From positions 1-45,611 of the forward strand of contig MKUW01000017.1 of NCBI GenBank assembly GCA_001899005.1: a DNA stretch of 45,611 nucleotides, in the 5' to 3' direction. Below, piece after piece: positions 9,067 to 17,593 of this stretch. The position numbers and the translations under genes were made by a program. The notes under the pieces are model-generated. The model had not been told where the DNA came from and did no database searches. It worked only from the letters and a program-made list of their open reading frames with translations. Every line of letters begins with the position of its first letter. The first letter of the stretch is position 1. Source of the stretch: Chloroflexi bacterium 44-23 (GTDB lineage Bacteria; Chloroflexota; Anaerolineae; Anaerolineales; Anaerolineaceae).

Positions 9067-10503
9067 TTAACTACCCAACCCAAATAAACGGGTAAAAACG
9101 TTCAATGAAAGTGGAACACTTGGCAGGGCAAACCAGATCCAGCCCAGAGCGACAAAGTGAAAAGTGAGCACAGTGTTAAACGCATCCAGGCTGCGCTGCA
9201 TGCGAGTATGAGTCTGTAAACGTGAAAGGCGCGGTTTGACCCAATCACTAAAACGGTTGTTAACAAACAAGCCCAAGCCGTGCCACAGCCCCCACAACAC
9301 AAAATTCCAGGCAACACCATGCCAGAGCCCGATTAAAATCATCGTGCTGAGCTGGGTAATCAAAACAATCCAGCCAACATTCAGACCACGGTATTTGCTG
9401 CGCAGGCTGCGCGTAAAGGGATTAAAGAAGTAAGCCCGGAACCACTGGGTTAGCGTGATGTGCCAGTTATTCCAAAATTGGGTCAGGTTAGGTTTGAGGT
9501 AGGGCCGGTTAAAGTTATCGGGCAGGGTAATACCCAGCAGCTGCCCCAGCCCAATGGCGATATCGGTGTAACCGCTGAAATCAAAATAGATCAGGAAGGC
9601 GTAAGCATAAACCATCAACCAACTAAAACCGGTCGATTGGAGCTGGCTTGCATTTTGCGCGTTGAGTGCCAGTAAGGCCAGGCTATCAGCCAGAGCGAAT
9701 TTCTTGAAGATACCCACCGTCAAACGGTAAAAGGCCTGCCCAAGTTGGGGTGAAAACGGCAGCAGCGGTTCCTGCAAATCCTTAATAAAGCGCGGCAGAC
9801 GGTCAATCGGCCCGGCACTGAACGCCGGGAAAAAGATGACATAGGTCAGATAATCTTGCAGGCTGACTTGCGGCATACGCCCGCTCATGCGATCACGCAG
9901 CGTATGGATCAGCCGAAAAGCGACATAGGAGAAACCCAGCCAGCGAATATCGAGCGGCGATGCACTGGCCAGCGACTGCCCCACCAGACTGCGTAAGAAG
10001 GTGCTGCCGGCCAGGGCCAGTGGCGGAGTTTTTAGAATCACAAACAAGGTCAGCAAAAAGATGATTCCAATCATCAGCCAGGCTTTTTTAGCGCTGCTGA
10101 AGCGGGCGATCAGAATTACAAATACCAACAAAATGGCAGTTCCGATCAAGACTTGCCCGAACTGCGGGGGTTTGAGGCTGCCAATCAGTTCCGATAAACC
10201 CAGGTAACGCGTCAATGCGATCAGTAGAATAGTCAGCGTGACCAGCGTAAGTGTAATAAGGTTGGATCGTGATTTTTTTTGATCCGGCTCAGCCGTTAAC
10301 AGCCAGGAGCCAATTGTGATAAAAAGCGTAGCCACCGGCATCCAGAAATCAAGGAAGCGAATTGATGTGACCGGCTGCAGCCAGAAAATAACCAGTATGG
10401 AAGCCAGCATCAAGATCAAGCCACGTGATCTCGGCCGTAACCCCAAGCCAAAGCGTAAAACAAGCGTGACCAGGATCAGAATCAGCAGGTCAGTCAGCAG
10501 CAT
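9067..10503 (-). CDS. MBOAT family O-acyltransferase (AlgI-like)
   Basis: A 478-residue polytopic protein with the MBOAT core: FFPAFSAGPIDR at 224-235, FDFSGYTDIAIGLGQLLGI at 307-325, FNRPYL, WNNWHITLTQW with His348, and LWHGVAWNFVLWGLWHG with the nearly invariant His395. MBOAT proteins move acyl groups, usually acetyl, from a cytoplasmic donor through the membrane to an exported polymer. The ATG directly abuts the stop of a 48-residue membrane peptide gene, and the SGNH partner follows after 18 bases. The N-terminal 160 residues form additional membrane helices. The role as polysaccharide O-acetylase is inferred from family and partner. Confidence 0.9.
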   Translation of the reverse strand: MLLTDLLILILVTLVLRFGLGLRPRSRGLILMLASILVIFWLQPVTSIRFLDFWMPVATLFITIGSWLLTAEPDQKKSRSNLITLTLVTLTILLIALTRYLGLSELIGSLKPPQFGQVLIGTAILLVFVILIARFSSAKKAWLMIGIIFLLTLFVILKTPPLALAGSTFLRSLVGQSLASASPLDIRWLGFSYVAFRLIHTLRDRMSGRMPQVSLQDYLTYVIFFPAFSAGPIDRLPRFIKDLQEPLLPFSPQLGQAFYRLTVGIFKKFALADSLALLALNAQNASQLQSTGFSWLMVYAYAFLIYFDFSGYTDIAIGLGQLLGITLPDNFNRPYLKPNLTQFWNNWHITLTQWFRAYFFNPFTRSLRSKYRGLNVGWIVLITQLSTMILIGLWHGVAWNFVLWGLWHGLGLFVNNRFSDWVKPRLSRLQTHTRMQRSLDAFNTVLTFHFVALGWIWFALPSVPLSLNVFTRLFGLGS

Positions 10504-10650
10504 TTAGAAACCCTGATAGATCCACAACGGGGTGCTATCGGCCGTCAACACAATCACCAGCACGATGATTAAGAACAAGCCAAATGCCCAGCGGTTCTCT
10601 TTACTCCAGGCTTTGTGAAATAATTCAGATAGATTTAGCGGTAACCGCAT
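10504..10650 (-). CDS. 48-residue single-pass membrane protein of the O-acylation operon
   Basis: Translation from ATG at 10650 gives a basic/aromatic N-terminal half (LSELFHKAWSKENRW), one strongly hydrophobic segment (FGLFLIIVLVIVLTA, about 23-37) and a short tail (PLWIYQGF). The stop TAA is immediately followed by the MBOAT ATG, and the start overlaps the upstream lipoprotein gene by 16 bases; GGTGAGTGG just upstream can serve as ribosome site. The size, topology and place next to MBOAT/SGNH genes recall DUF5989 small membrane proteins found in similar clusters. Homology is not certain. It is short enough to be missed by routine gene calling. Confidence 0.7.
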   Translation of the reverse strand: MRLPLNLSELFHKAWSKENRWAFGLFLIIVLVIVLTADSTPLWIYQGF

Positions 10651-11027
10651 ACCAGCCACTCACCGGCCGATTTCGTCATTTCATAGGTGCGCGTGTTGAG
10701 GTCAATCTGGGTCTTTTCTTCATTATAAGTGGTCAGAATTTTTCCGCTGCATTTTACCAAAGCGATATCCCCATCGTTCCCGGTTTGGGAACAAGAAAGG
10801 TCTTGCAATTCGGCTTGCACCGCCATAAAAGAATCGAGCTCAAGCAATGCGTTTTCTTCCCAGGAGGCACACGAGAGTGAAGACATGCGGTCGCCATCCC
10901 CTTCGACCAGGGCGTTCAGATACGCCTCGGCGGCCTTACCCGCCCCGGCGTCTCCAGAGGGCTTGCAGGCGGATAACACCAGCGTGGAAAATAATAGAAT
11001 GGCGAATAAAAGGGTCATTTTGCGCAT
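10635..11027 (-). CDS. Small lipoprotein, NTF2-like or DUF4878-like domain
   Basis: A 130-residue lipoprotein with signal LLFAILLFSTLVLSAC and a good GGAGGAG ribosome site before the ATG at 11027. The mature part starts AGKAAEAYLNALVEGDGDRM, the helix that opens many NTF2-like/DUF4878 lipoproteins, and ends in a strand-rich half (TYEMTKSAGEWLVCGYR). Three further cysteines may pair. It heads the operon with the 48-residue membrane peptide, MBOAT and SGNH genes, and its last 16 bases overlap the next gene. Its role in surface acylation is unknown. Confidence 0.65.
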   Translation of the reverse strand: MRKMTLLFAILLFSTLVLSACKPSGDAGAGKAAEAYLNALVEGDGDRMSSLSCASWEENALLELDSFMAVQAELQDLSCSQTGNDGDIALVKCSGKILTTYNEEKTQIDLNTRTYEMTKSAGEWLVCGYR

Positions 11028-11132
11028 GTCAAACTCCTCCAGGACAGTAAATCGATGCAGAAATTATAAACGCAGGCGGGAGCAATGGCAAGAAAAAAGT
11101 GAACCGTTGCGAAGGGAGAGAGAGAAGCTGGC

Positions 11133-11314
11133 AGCTGATAGGCGATAGCTGACAGGCGATAGCTGACAGACGGTAGCTGACAGGCGATAGCTGACAGGTG
11201 ATAGCTGACAGGCGATAGCTGACAGGCGATAGCTGACAGACGGTAGCTGACAGGCGATAGCTGACAGGCGATAGCTGACAGGCGATAGCTGACAGGCGAT
11301 AGCTGATAAGTTGC
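11133..11314. repeat. 14-base minisatellite, 12 full copies plus a partial
   Basis: Unit AGCTGACAGGCGAT repeated head to tail from 11133 to 11300, then a decayed thirteenth unit. Copies 3 and 8 share the variant ending GACGGT, copy 5 has GGTGAT and copy 1 has GATA in place of GACA. The identical variants five units apart suggest a duplicated 70-base block. Because 14 is not a multiple of three, the minus strand stays open as a 14-residue peptide repeat, which is an artefact. Confidence 0.9.
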
Positions 11315-11327
11315 AACTGATAGATAA

Positions 11328-11413
11328 CTGTCATTGCGAGGAGGGCGTGTAACGCTCGACGAAGCAATCTTGTTTTATAGAGAAAGATTGCTTCGCTACG
11401 CTCGCAATGACAG
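11328..11413. repeat. Dispersed palindromic element, copy 2
   Basis: CTGTCATTGCGAG (11328-11340) and its exact complement CTCGCAATGACAG (11401-11413) bound an 86-base foldback element whose right arm AAGATTGCTTCGCTACG matches the copy at 3066-3147. There is no coding capacity; it resembles a MITE- or REP-like non-autonomous element. Confidence 0.85.
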
Positions 11414-11462
11414 GGTTATTTAGGTACAAATTTTTCCTTACTACATGTGAGATCTCTCGTAA

Positions 11463-11525
11463 GGGCGAAGCATCCGGGAAACCATCTCATCCTGTGAAAA
11501 CACACCCATCGCGGATGCTTCGCCC
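11463..11525. repeat. 14-base perfect inverted repeat
   Basis: GGGCGAAGCATCCG (11463-11476) pairs exactly with CGGATGCTTCGCCC (11512-11525) across a 35-base loop. There is no T-tract on either side, so a simple terminator is unlikely. It looks like a second type of small palindromic repeat. Confidence 0.7.
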
Positions 11526-11913
11526 ATGCACCAACTACTGATAACATAAAGATTTGGTGTGTTAAAAACATACCCTACGGCACGCCTGCATTGAGCATTG
11601 GTCTGTAAGAAGGGGAATGCTTGAATTTTTTGACCCTGAAAAATAGTCTTGAAAATTCAGAACGATCGTAGAAAAATCACCACCACTCATCTGCACATCT
11701 TTTTGCATGGACAGCAATGACGCGACCAGCTTATTAGATATTGAACCGCAAAGACCGCGAAGAACACTAAAGGCCTATCGATTATTAAGGACGACGGAAA
11801 TGCTAAAAGATGAACAGGTTACATAATATTCAAGCTTATCAGGTATCCCCTAAAAATATCCTCCGAAAATAATGGATTGATGGTGCCGGCTCTGTGATCT
11901 TACACTCCCTGGC

Positions 11914-13059
11914 TCACCTCGCAGCCACCATCAATTGCCCTCGTCCGGCGGCTTTGGCGCGGTACATTGCTGCATCCGCCTCTACCAGCACTTCCTGCCC
12001 TGTACGGCCGTGCTCCGGGAAATTGGCTATACCGGCGGAGATGGTGACGTTTCCCAGGCGAATACCCTGATAGTCAATTTGCATGTCGCGTACTTTATCA
12101 ATCAATTGTTGTGCACGCAGGCATGTGATCTGCAAAGGTGCGCCGGGCATCAAGAGTATAAATTCTTCGCCACCAAAGCGGCAGGCAATATCCGCCTCTC
12201 TGATGTGGTCTTTTAATAACAAACCGAATTCGTGCAACAGCACGTCCCCAGCCGGATGGCCGTGTGTATCGTTGAATTCCTTGAAATGATCAATATCCAT
12301 CATGATTAAACCAACCGGTAACCCCTCGCGTTCAGCCCGGCGAATCTCGCGCTCGAATGTCTCTGTCAGATAGCGACGGTTGAAAAGGGTGGTCAGTGGG
12401 TCTCTAATTGTTTCTTCGCGCAGTAGTAGCGCAACTTCGCGCAGTCGTGTGTTTTGCTGATCAATCTGCAACTGGTCACGATCGCGAACAATGTTCTGGA
12501 TAATACTGAAAATCGAGGCGAAGAAAACGAAAATGATCAGACTCGGCCAATTGATGGTCTCTCGGATGGGGGTCAAAAGGGCGACAAACACTAAAGCGGC
12601 AAACTGGATAATTGAAATAAGGATGGTATAAAGTGGACGTAAAAGAAAACTTGAAAGTAAAATTGGTAAAAGGACATAATTAAGAGGCACGAAGTCACCT
12701 TTCATGATAGCCGGATCAAGCCAGGCTGATAACCAGGGGGCGAAAAAGGCGAAGATGAGTGTGATGCCAGCCGCCAGCCGATAATGGCCATAGCGATTAA
12801 GCATAAAAGTGCCAAAAATAAAGACCATGAACAACGCCAGCAAACTTCCATAGACCAAACGGCGCACACTGCCAGCAGGATTGGCAAGGAAAACGACCAG
12901 TGCAGTCACCACCAAGATTACCATCATAACAAACAGCAGCCTTGATAGGAGATTGGCTCGGCGTTCAATCGATGGAGACAAGGAAGCGGGGATGTGTGTC
13001 AGCCAGCGCAGCAACTTGTTTAGCTCCCTGTCTGGCCGTTTGTTTTGTAAATTGGTCAT
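11914..13059 (-). CDS. Membrane-anchored diguanylate cyclase (GGDEF)
   Basis: A protein of about 381 residues. An N-terminal region with about six membrane helices (near 40-190 from the ATG) leads through a short helix (REVALLLREETIRDPLTTLFNRR) into a GGDEF domain with active signature FGGEEF, the metal-binding MMDIDHFKEFNDTHGHPAGD segment, and an RxxD inhibitory site (READ) before GGEEF. It should make cyclic di-GMP from two GTP and be product-inhibited. A TTG at 13089 is an alternative start, but neither site has a strong ribosome signal. The gene is alone; its sensory input is not evident. Confidence 0.9.
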   Translation of the reverse strand: MTNLQNKRPDRELNKLLRWLTHIPASLSPSIERRANLLSRLLFVMMVILVVTALVVFLANPAGSVRRLVYGSLLALFMVFIFGTFMLNRYGHYRLAAGITLIFAFFAPWLSAWLDPAIMKGDFVPLNYVLLPILLSSFLLRPLYTILISIIQFAALVFVALLTPIRETINWPSLIIFVFFASIFSIIQNIVRDRDQLQIDQQNTRLREVALLLREETIRDPLTTLFNRRYLTETFEREIRRAEREGLPVGLIMMDIDHFKEFNDTHGHPAGDVLLHEFGLLLKDHIREADIACRFGGEEFILLMPGAPLQITCLRAQQLIDKVRDMQIDYQGIRLGNVTISAGIANFPEHGRTGQEVLVEADAAMYRAKAAGRGQLMVAAR

Positions 13060-13144
13060 TAAATTAATCAATTCTCTGGAAAAAAGCAAGCGAAAATTTT
13101 GTGAAACTGATTATACCTTATCGAATCCTGAAAAAAAAGTGGGG

Positions 13145-13654
13145 TTATTTCGAAAAGGGGTAACGCATGGTCTGGCTCATCAAAGTCATTCCCGGCCGCA
13201 GCGGATGAGGGTCACCCCATTTGAGAAAACCACATCTTTGATAGAGCGATTGCGCAGCTGAGTTCCCTACGGACACATCCAATTCCACATAAGTGACCGC
13301 ATGCGTTTCAGCCCAGTGCACGACTGCATCCACCAGTTGCTTCCCCAGCTGAAGCCTGCGGTAGTGCGGTTCAACCCACATCTGGAAGAGATGGGCGACA
13401 AATGGAATCGCCGGATCGATATGTCCCCAGGCTAATCCGGCCGGGTGAGCATCCACCAGCCCCAGGAGGGGCAATTCCAGGTCTGAAGCCAGTGATTGGC
13501 TAAAACGATTCTGCCATTCGGAATCAGAGCGCGTCTGAGCTTCAGCCAGTGTGGTGCCAAAGGCATAAGGTGCATCAGCCAACGCTCGCAGGCGCAACTG
13601 GCGATAGAGGTGAGTTTCAGTGGGCAGGAAGAGGCGAATTGCGATATCGGGCAT
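13145..13654 (-). CDS. GNAT family N-acetyltransferase
   Basis: A 169-residue GNAT protein. The start at 13654 is set by GGAGGAAAA just upstream. It shows the strand-turn-helix acetyl-CoA site (MWVEPHYRRLQLGKQLVDAV), then YVELDVSVGNSAAQSLYQRC and GF, the standard motif A and B order. The N-terminal part (LRLRALADAPYAFGTT) matches the common GNAT opening. The substrate, a small amine or protein N-terminus, cannot be told. It diverges from the GT-C gene. Confidence 0.85.
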   Translation of the reverse strand: MPDIAIRLFLPTETHLYRQLRLRALADAPYAFGTTLAEAQTRSDSEWQNRFSQSLASDLELPLLGLVDAHPAGLAWGHIDPAIPFVAHLFQMWVEPHYRRLQLGKQLVDAVVHWAETHAVTYVELDVSVGNSAAQSLYQRCGFLKWGDPHPLRPGMTLMSQTMRYPFSK

Positions 13655-13975
13655 GCTATTTTCCTCCGGAGGTAAACAATGACAAAGATAACCACTCATA
13701 TGAACGCCGCTACAAGACGATATTATAAACGACGAAGACCATTGGGCGAGCATGGTCTGGTCGATTGATCCGGCAAACGTGAAAAATGATTAAGAAGCAA
13801 TTTCAGAGCGGTTGCGGTGCTGTCGACCACCCCTACATCGTCAATCTCAAACCAAATTCACTTTAGTGCGCAATTCCTTCTTATGTTGGATGTACAAACT
13901 GTTCTCAAGATGAATCACTTTTTGCTATGAGCCATCGGCTGTAAGCGTTTGGCAATCACTATATAATTAACCACG
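13655..13975. other. Divergent intergenic region (321 bases)
   Basis: Separates the GNAT and GT-C genes. The only clear element is TATAAT at 13962-13967, nine bases before the GT-C ATG, which has no ribosome site ahead of it; this suggests a leaderless transcript. No -35 match is obvious. Nothing else was recognised. Confidence 0.5.
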
Positions 13976-15511
13976 ATGAAACGCTCTCTGCCCTGGTACG
14001 TCTACCTGATCTTCATATTAACACTGGCTGCCCGCCTAATCCCGGGTGCGCGCACGATCGATGATGCTTACATCACCTTCCGCTATGCCCGTAATATCCT
14101 GGCCGGTAATGGCTTTGTTTACAATCCGGGCGAGGCGGTTATGGGTACCACCACTCCGCTATATACCCTGCTGATGGCAGGCCTTGGACTGGTCAGCGGA
14201 GGTGTTGAGGCACCTTTTGCAGTGCTGGCATTGATTGTCAACGCCCTGGCAGATGCTTTAACAGCAGTACTTTTGTGGAGGATCGGAAAGAAGTGGCAGC
14301 AGGAGATGGCCGGAGCCGCAGCAGGTCTGCTGTGGGCGCTGCTGCCTTACAGCGTCACCTTTGCCATCGGCGGTCTGGAGACAAGTGTTTACATCCTGCT
14401 GCTAACAGGCTGCGCGTACTTTTATATCAATGAACGGATTGCACCGGCAGCTTTGCTGGGTAGTCTGGCTCTGCTGACGCGCCCGGATGCGCTCATCCTG
14501 CTGGGGCTAATCGCACTCGACCATCTCATTCGCATCTTGCGCGGCGAGCAAAAGCTGCGCTGGCTGGATTTGGCTGCTCTGCTGGTGCTGCCAATCATCT
14601 GGTATACATTTGCTACGCTGCAGTTTGGGTCTCCCATTCCGCATTCCGTTCAAGCCAAACTGGGTGCTTACCAACTCGATGCAACCGAGGGGTTGGTGCG
14701 CTTGATCCAACACTATGCCACGCCCTTCATGGCCCAGGAGTGGTTTGGCCCATTGCTGGCGATTGTTGCGGGCCTGTTGATTTACCCGGCTTTGTATGCG
14801 ATCGGTGCCATCAAAATCTGGAAAACCGAGCGACGCAGTCTGCCCTGGCTGCTCTACTCGTGGTTATACCTGGCTGTTTTCGCGCTTGCCAATCCGCTCA
14901 TCTTCCGCTGGTATCTTACCCCGCCCCTGCCGGCTTATATCCTGATCATTCTGGTTGGCCTGGCCAGCTTTTTACAGGAACTATGGGGCAAGTTAAAAGT
15001 CCAAAGCCGGGTTTTAAAAACTGGAATTAATCTAACCCTGTTACTCATTCTACCGTTCGCCAGCCTGTTGAGTGCCTGGACTGTGAAACCTGATCATGGC
15101 TTAATGCGGCCCGCACCGAAGATGGCCTGGTACCAGCTTGAACTGCTCTACCGGCAGGCAGCCGAGGACGTAAAGCCGCTGCTTGAGCCGGGTGATACGC
15201 TGGCAGCCGGTGACGTGGGTGTGCTCGGCTTCTTTACCGGCGCGCTCATTCTCGATACGGTCGGGTTGAATTCACCGCAAGCGAGCGAATACTACCCCAC
15301 CGATCCTGAATTCTATGTCACCAATTACGCCATCGCCCCCGACCTGATCATCGACCAGCAGCCGGAGGTCGTCGTTTTCCTTGAAGTGTATGGGCGGCTG
15401 GGTTTACTGCAAGATCAGCGCTTTTTGGCGCACTATCATTTGTATGAGAAGCTTCCTACCAATATTTACGGTAGTGACGGAATGTTGATTTATGTGAGGA
15501 ATAGCTCGTAA
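13976..15511 (+). CDS. GT-C type membrane glycosyltransferase (ArnT/PMT-like)
   Basis: A 511-residue polytopic protein. After the first membrane helix comes TIDDAYITFRYARNILAGNG, the acidic DD motif loop of GT-C glycosyltransferases, then VYNPGE and many membrane segments, with LTRPDALILLGL in the middle. A soluble C-terminal part (about 390-511) follows. The family moves sugars from polyprenyl-phosphate donors onto lipids, glycans or proteins on the outer face of the membrane. The acceptor is unknown. No ribosome site precedes the ATG; a TATAAT nine bases upstream suggests leaderless expression. A hairpin at 15541-15582 ends the unit. Confidence 0.8.
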   Translation: MKRSLPWYVYLIFILTLAARLIPGARTIDDAYITFRYARNILAGNGFVYNPGEAVMGTTTPLYTLLMAGLGLVSGGVEAPFAVLALIVNALADALTAVLLWRIGKKWQQEMAGAAAGLLWALLPYSVTFAIGGLETSVYILLLTGCAYFYINERIAPAALLGSLALLTRPDALILLGLIALDHLIRILRGEQKLRWLDLAALLVLPIIWYTFATLQFGSPIPHSVQAKLGAYQLDATEGLVRLIQHYATPFMAQEWFGPLLAIVAGLLIYPALYAIGAIKIWKTERRSLPWLLYSWLYLAVFALANPLIFRWYLTPPLPAYILIILVGLASFLQELWGKLKVQSRVLKTGINLTLLLILPFASLLSAWTVKPDHGLMRPAPKMAWYQLELLYRQAAEDVKPLLEPGDTLAAGDVGVLGFFTGALILDTVGLNSPQASEYYPTDPEFYVTNYAIAPDLIIDQQPEVVVFLEVYGRLGLLQDQRFLAHYHLYEKLPTNIYGSDGMLIYVRNSS

Positions 15512-15540
15512 ATGTGCTTCCTATGTCCAAGGAGTTAATT

Positions 15541-15582
15541 TGCTGCGTATTACCCGCCCTTTCGAGCGGATAATACGCAGCA
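15541..15582. terminator. Bidirectional hairpin between convergent genes
   Basis: TGCTGCGTATTA (15541-15552) pairs perfectly with TAATACGCAGCA (15571-15582), and an inner CGC/GCG extends the stem. It sits between the convergent ends of the GT-C gene (15511) and the VOC gene (15593). T-tracts are weak, so termination is inferred from the stem and position. Confidence 0.7.
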
Positions 15583-15592
15583 TTACTCAAGC

Positions 15593-16102
15593 TTAATCTT
15601 TAACGATCCATTGACCCTGGCCGCCCGATCCATCCAGGCTTTTGCGAAGCTCGACAATAACACCTTCCAGCTCTTTACTCGTGTCAAAGTAAGCCCATCT
15701 CGAACCAACATGAACTCCGGTTCCACTGGCAATGTTCTGAATACCTTTTGCCTTGAGATCTTCCACCCTCTCGTCAAAGTCGGGAACGGTTAAGCGGAAA
15801 TGGTGCAAACCCGGGCCGTGTTCTTCGAGAAAGTCGCTATAAATGTTTTGACCTTCAAGCGGTTGGACAATTTCGAGCTGAGTATTACCGATCGTCGCAA
15901 ATCCCAGCAGCAGCTTAAAATTGCCCGGCTCGCCATGGTATGTGGCCTCAGGATCAATCCCTTCTACAGGCCATTCCATGATGCGAAAGTCTTCAATTCC
16001 TAAAAGCTGTTTTAGGGTTGCAACCATGCCATGCAGATCTCGAACTACAATTCCGATCTGATCCACGTTAGGTTTGACCGAAGTGGAACTTGTTTCAGCC
16101 AT
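15593..16102 (-). CDS. VOC superfamily protein (methylmalonyl-CoA epimerase/glyoxalase-like)
   Basis: A 169-residue protein with two beta-alpha-beta-beta-beta modules. Module 1 begins VDQIGIVVRDL, matching the DHIGIAV opening of VOC epimerases but with Gln15 where the first metal-binding His usually stands. Later ligand positions are kept: Glu77 (LEIVQP), His100/His101 (LHHFRL) and Glu151 (VIVELRK). The reaction is therefore uncertain; epimerase, lyase or binding protein are all possible. It follows the DegT gene by 27 bases on the same strand, so it probably shares its promoter at 17634-17662 and belongs to the GntR-controlled set. Confidence 0.75.
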   Translation of the reverse strand: MAETSSTSVKPNVDQIGIVVRDLHGMVATLKQLLGIEDFRIMEWPVEGIDPEATYHGEPGNFKLLLGFATIGNTQLEIVQPLEGQNIYSDFLEEHGPGLHHFRLTVPDFDERVEDLKAKGIQNIASGTGVHVGSRWAYFDTSKELEGVIVELRKSLDGSGGQGQWIVKD

Positions 16103-16129
16103 AAAATTACCTTCCTGATTCCTATCTAT

Positions 16130-17437
16130 CTAAAGAATTGCCCGTTGTTCATCCGTCGCGTAATTGATCGGGATGCCCTGCTCTTTTTTCTCAATAAAGG
16201 CGTTGGTAACTTTGATCACTGCCGCAGCAATATCATCCAGGTCTTGTTTCTCCAGCAATGGATGCACGCTCGCCAGCCAGAACACTTCATCGCAGGCTTT
16301 TTCTGCTACCGGGCAAAGCCCTTTATAATACTCAACTTCTCCCTCATACCACGGGCATTCAAATGGACACTTGGTGCCACCATAACCGGCTTTATTGACA
16401 AACAAAGGCTCAAGATGCTGTGGAATCATCCAGCGAGTCGTGCTCAAATACTTAATGTTATAGACGCCTTCTGATGCCAGAGCGACTGCAAAATTAAGCA
16501 TATCGGTTCCCAGTACTTCCGGAAGCAAACGAATAAGGAAGTAGAAATAGACACGCTCACCCCAGGGAGATTCGGATGGCAGGACGATACCGGGACAGTC
16601 AGCCAGCTTCTCTCTGAGATAGTTTGCATTCTCGGTTCTTTTATGAATCAGATCCCAGGCACGGTGCATCTGCTGGGTACCGATAGCAGCCTGCATGTTG
16701 GTGATGCGGTAGTTGGTGCAGGGCAAATCAAAGTGATATTTTGAAGCAGGTCCCAGAGAGCGACGACGTGCGAAATCCTGATAACCCCACATTTTTTCAT
16801 ACAGTTCTGTATCGTTGGTGATAACAAAACCGCCCTCGCCGGTATTGGTAATTTTGCCGGTGACGGTACTGAATACGCCTACATGCCCGATTGTGCCAAC
16901 TAACTTACCCTTATAGCGAGCACCGAGTGACTGGCAGGCATCTTCTAAGACATATAGATTATGCTTTTTTGCCAGTTCCATGAGAGGGTCCATATCAACC
17001 AGTGAGCCAGAGATGGTCACCGGAATAATCGCTTTGGTGCGCGGGGTGATCTTTCTCTCCACATCTTCCAGGTCAAGCGTCAAATGAACAGGATCGATGT
17101 CTGCAAAGATCGGGATGGCGTTCTGTTCCAGCACAGCTGTATCGGATGCCACGAAAGTGTAAGGGGTGACGATGACTTCATCCCCCGGTCCAATGCCGAA
17201 GGCAGCCAGGGCAATATGGAGCGCAGTCGTTCCGTTGCTGACCGCAATCGCATGTTTGACGCCAAACCACTCTGCAATGGTTCGCTCGTATTCGACAGTA
17301 GCTTCCGCACGGCGCAGCTTTTTCGATTTGGCGACTTCCATGAGTGCATTAAATTCTTCTTCTTCGAACACATCAGTTTCTACGATAGGATTTCTGCTGC
17401 GTACCGGGTTACCCCCATCTATAGCTAGTTTTTCCAT
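16130..17437 (-). CDS. DegT/DnrJ/EryC1/StrS family PLP-dependent aminotransferase
   Basis: A 435-residue fold-type I aminotransferase. It shows SNGTTALHIAL (67-77) for the PLP phosphate, EDACQSLGA with Asp166 for the pyridine nitrogen, and Lys195 (TGKITNTGEGG) as the Schiff-base lysine. Family members transfer an amino group between glutamate or glutamine and a keto sugar or cyclitol. Here the gene sits in a catabolic island rather than a nucleotide-sugar or LPS cluster, so it may run in the deaminating direction; that is inference. It is transcribed leftward from a strong promoter next to GntR-type operators, with the VOC gene downstream. Confidence 0.85.
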   Translation of the reverse strand: MEKLAIDGGNPVRSRNPIVETDVFEEEEFNALMEVAKSKKLRRAEATVEYERTIAEWFGVKHAIAVSNGTTALHIALAAFGIGPGDEVIVTPYTFVASDTAVLEQNAIPIFADIDPVHLTLDLEDVERKITPRTKAIIPVTISGSLVDMDPLMELAKKHNLYVLEDACQSLGARYKGKLVGTIGHVGVFSTVTGKITNTGEGGFVITNDTELYEKMWGYQDFARRRSLGPASKYHFDLPCTNYRITNMQAAIGTQQMHRAWDLIHKRTENANYLREKLADCPGIVLPSESPWGERVYFYFLIRLLPEVLGTDMLNFAVALASEGVYNIKYLSTTRWMIPQHLEPLFVNKAGYGGTKCPFECPWYEGEVEYYKGLCPVAEKACDEVFWLASVHPLLEKQDLDDIAAAVIKVTNAFIEKKEQGIPINYATDEQRAIL

Positions 17438-17532
17438 GATATGATATTTCTCCTTTTCTCTTAGTTTTGGTTGATACTGATCACTTTTTGAAAAATTTTT
17501 TCAAAAGTTCAGTAAGTTGCTTTTATTTAAGA

Positions 17533-17549
17533 GGTCATACATCTATCAG
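17533..17549. promoter_or_regulatory. GntR-type operator-like site 1
   Basis: GGTCATACATCTATCAG shares GTCA-TACATCTATC with site 2 and GTCATACAT with site 3. It lies in the leader of the DegT transcript, 96 bases before its start codon. Confidence 0.5.
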
Positions 17550-17593
17550 TTTGTGGAGCTGAATTTAAAAGACATACTGCAGGATTTGATGGA

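Larger units (their letters stand above)
11028..11913. other. Repeat-rich intergenic region (886 bases)
   Basis: Between the O-acylation operon and the GGDEF gene. It holds a 14-base minisatellite (11133-11314), a palindromic element (11328-11413) and a 14-base inverted repeat (11463-11525). The remainder, 11530-11910, shows no convincing gene. Confidence 0.7.

Noticed and set aside
7936..11027. Alginate biosynthesis cluster
   Set aside because: Only the O-acylation pair is present; no polymerase or GDP-mannuronate genes, so the polymer cannot be named.
11029..11367. Minus-strand open frame of 112 codons across the minisatellite
   Set aside because: Its sequence is a 14-residue repeat forced by the 14-base DNA unit; no start signal or known domain.
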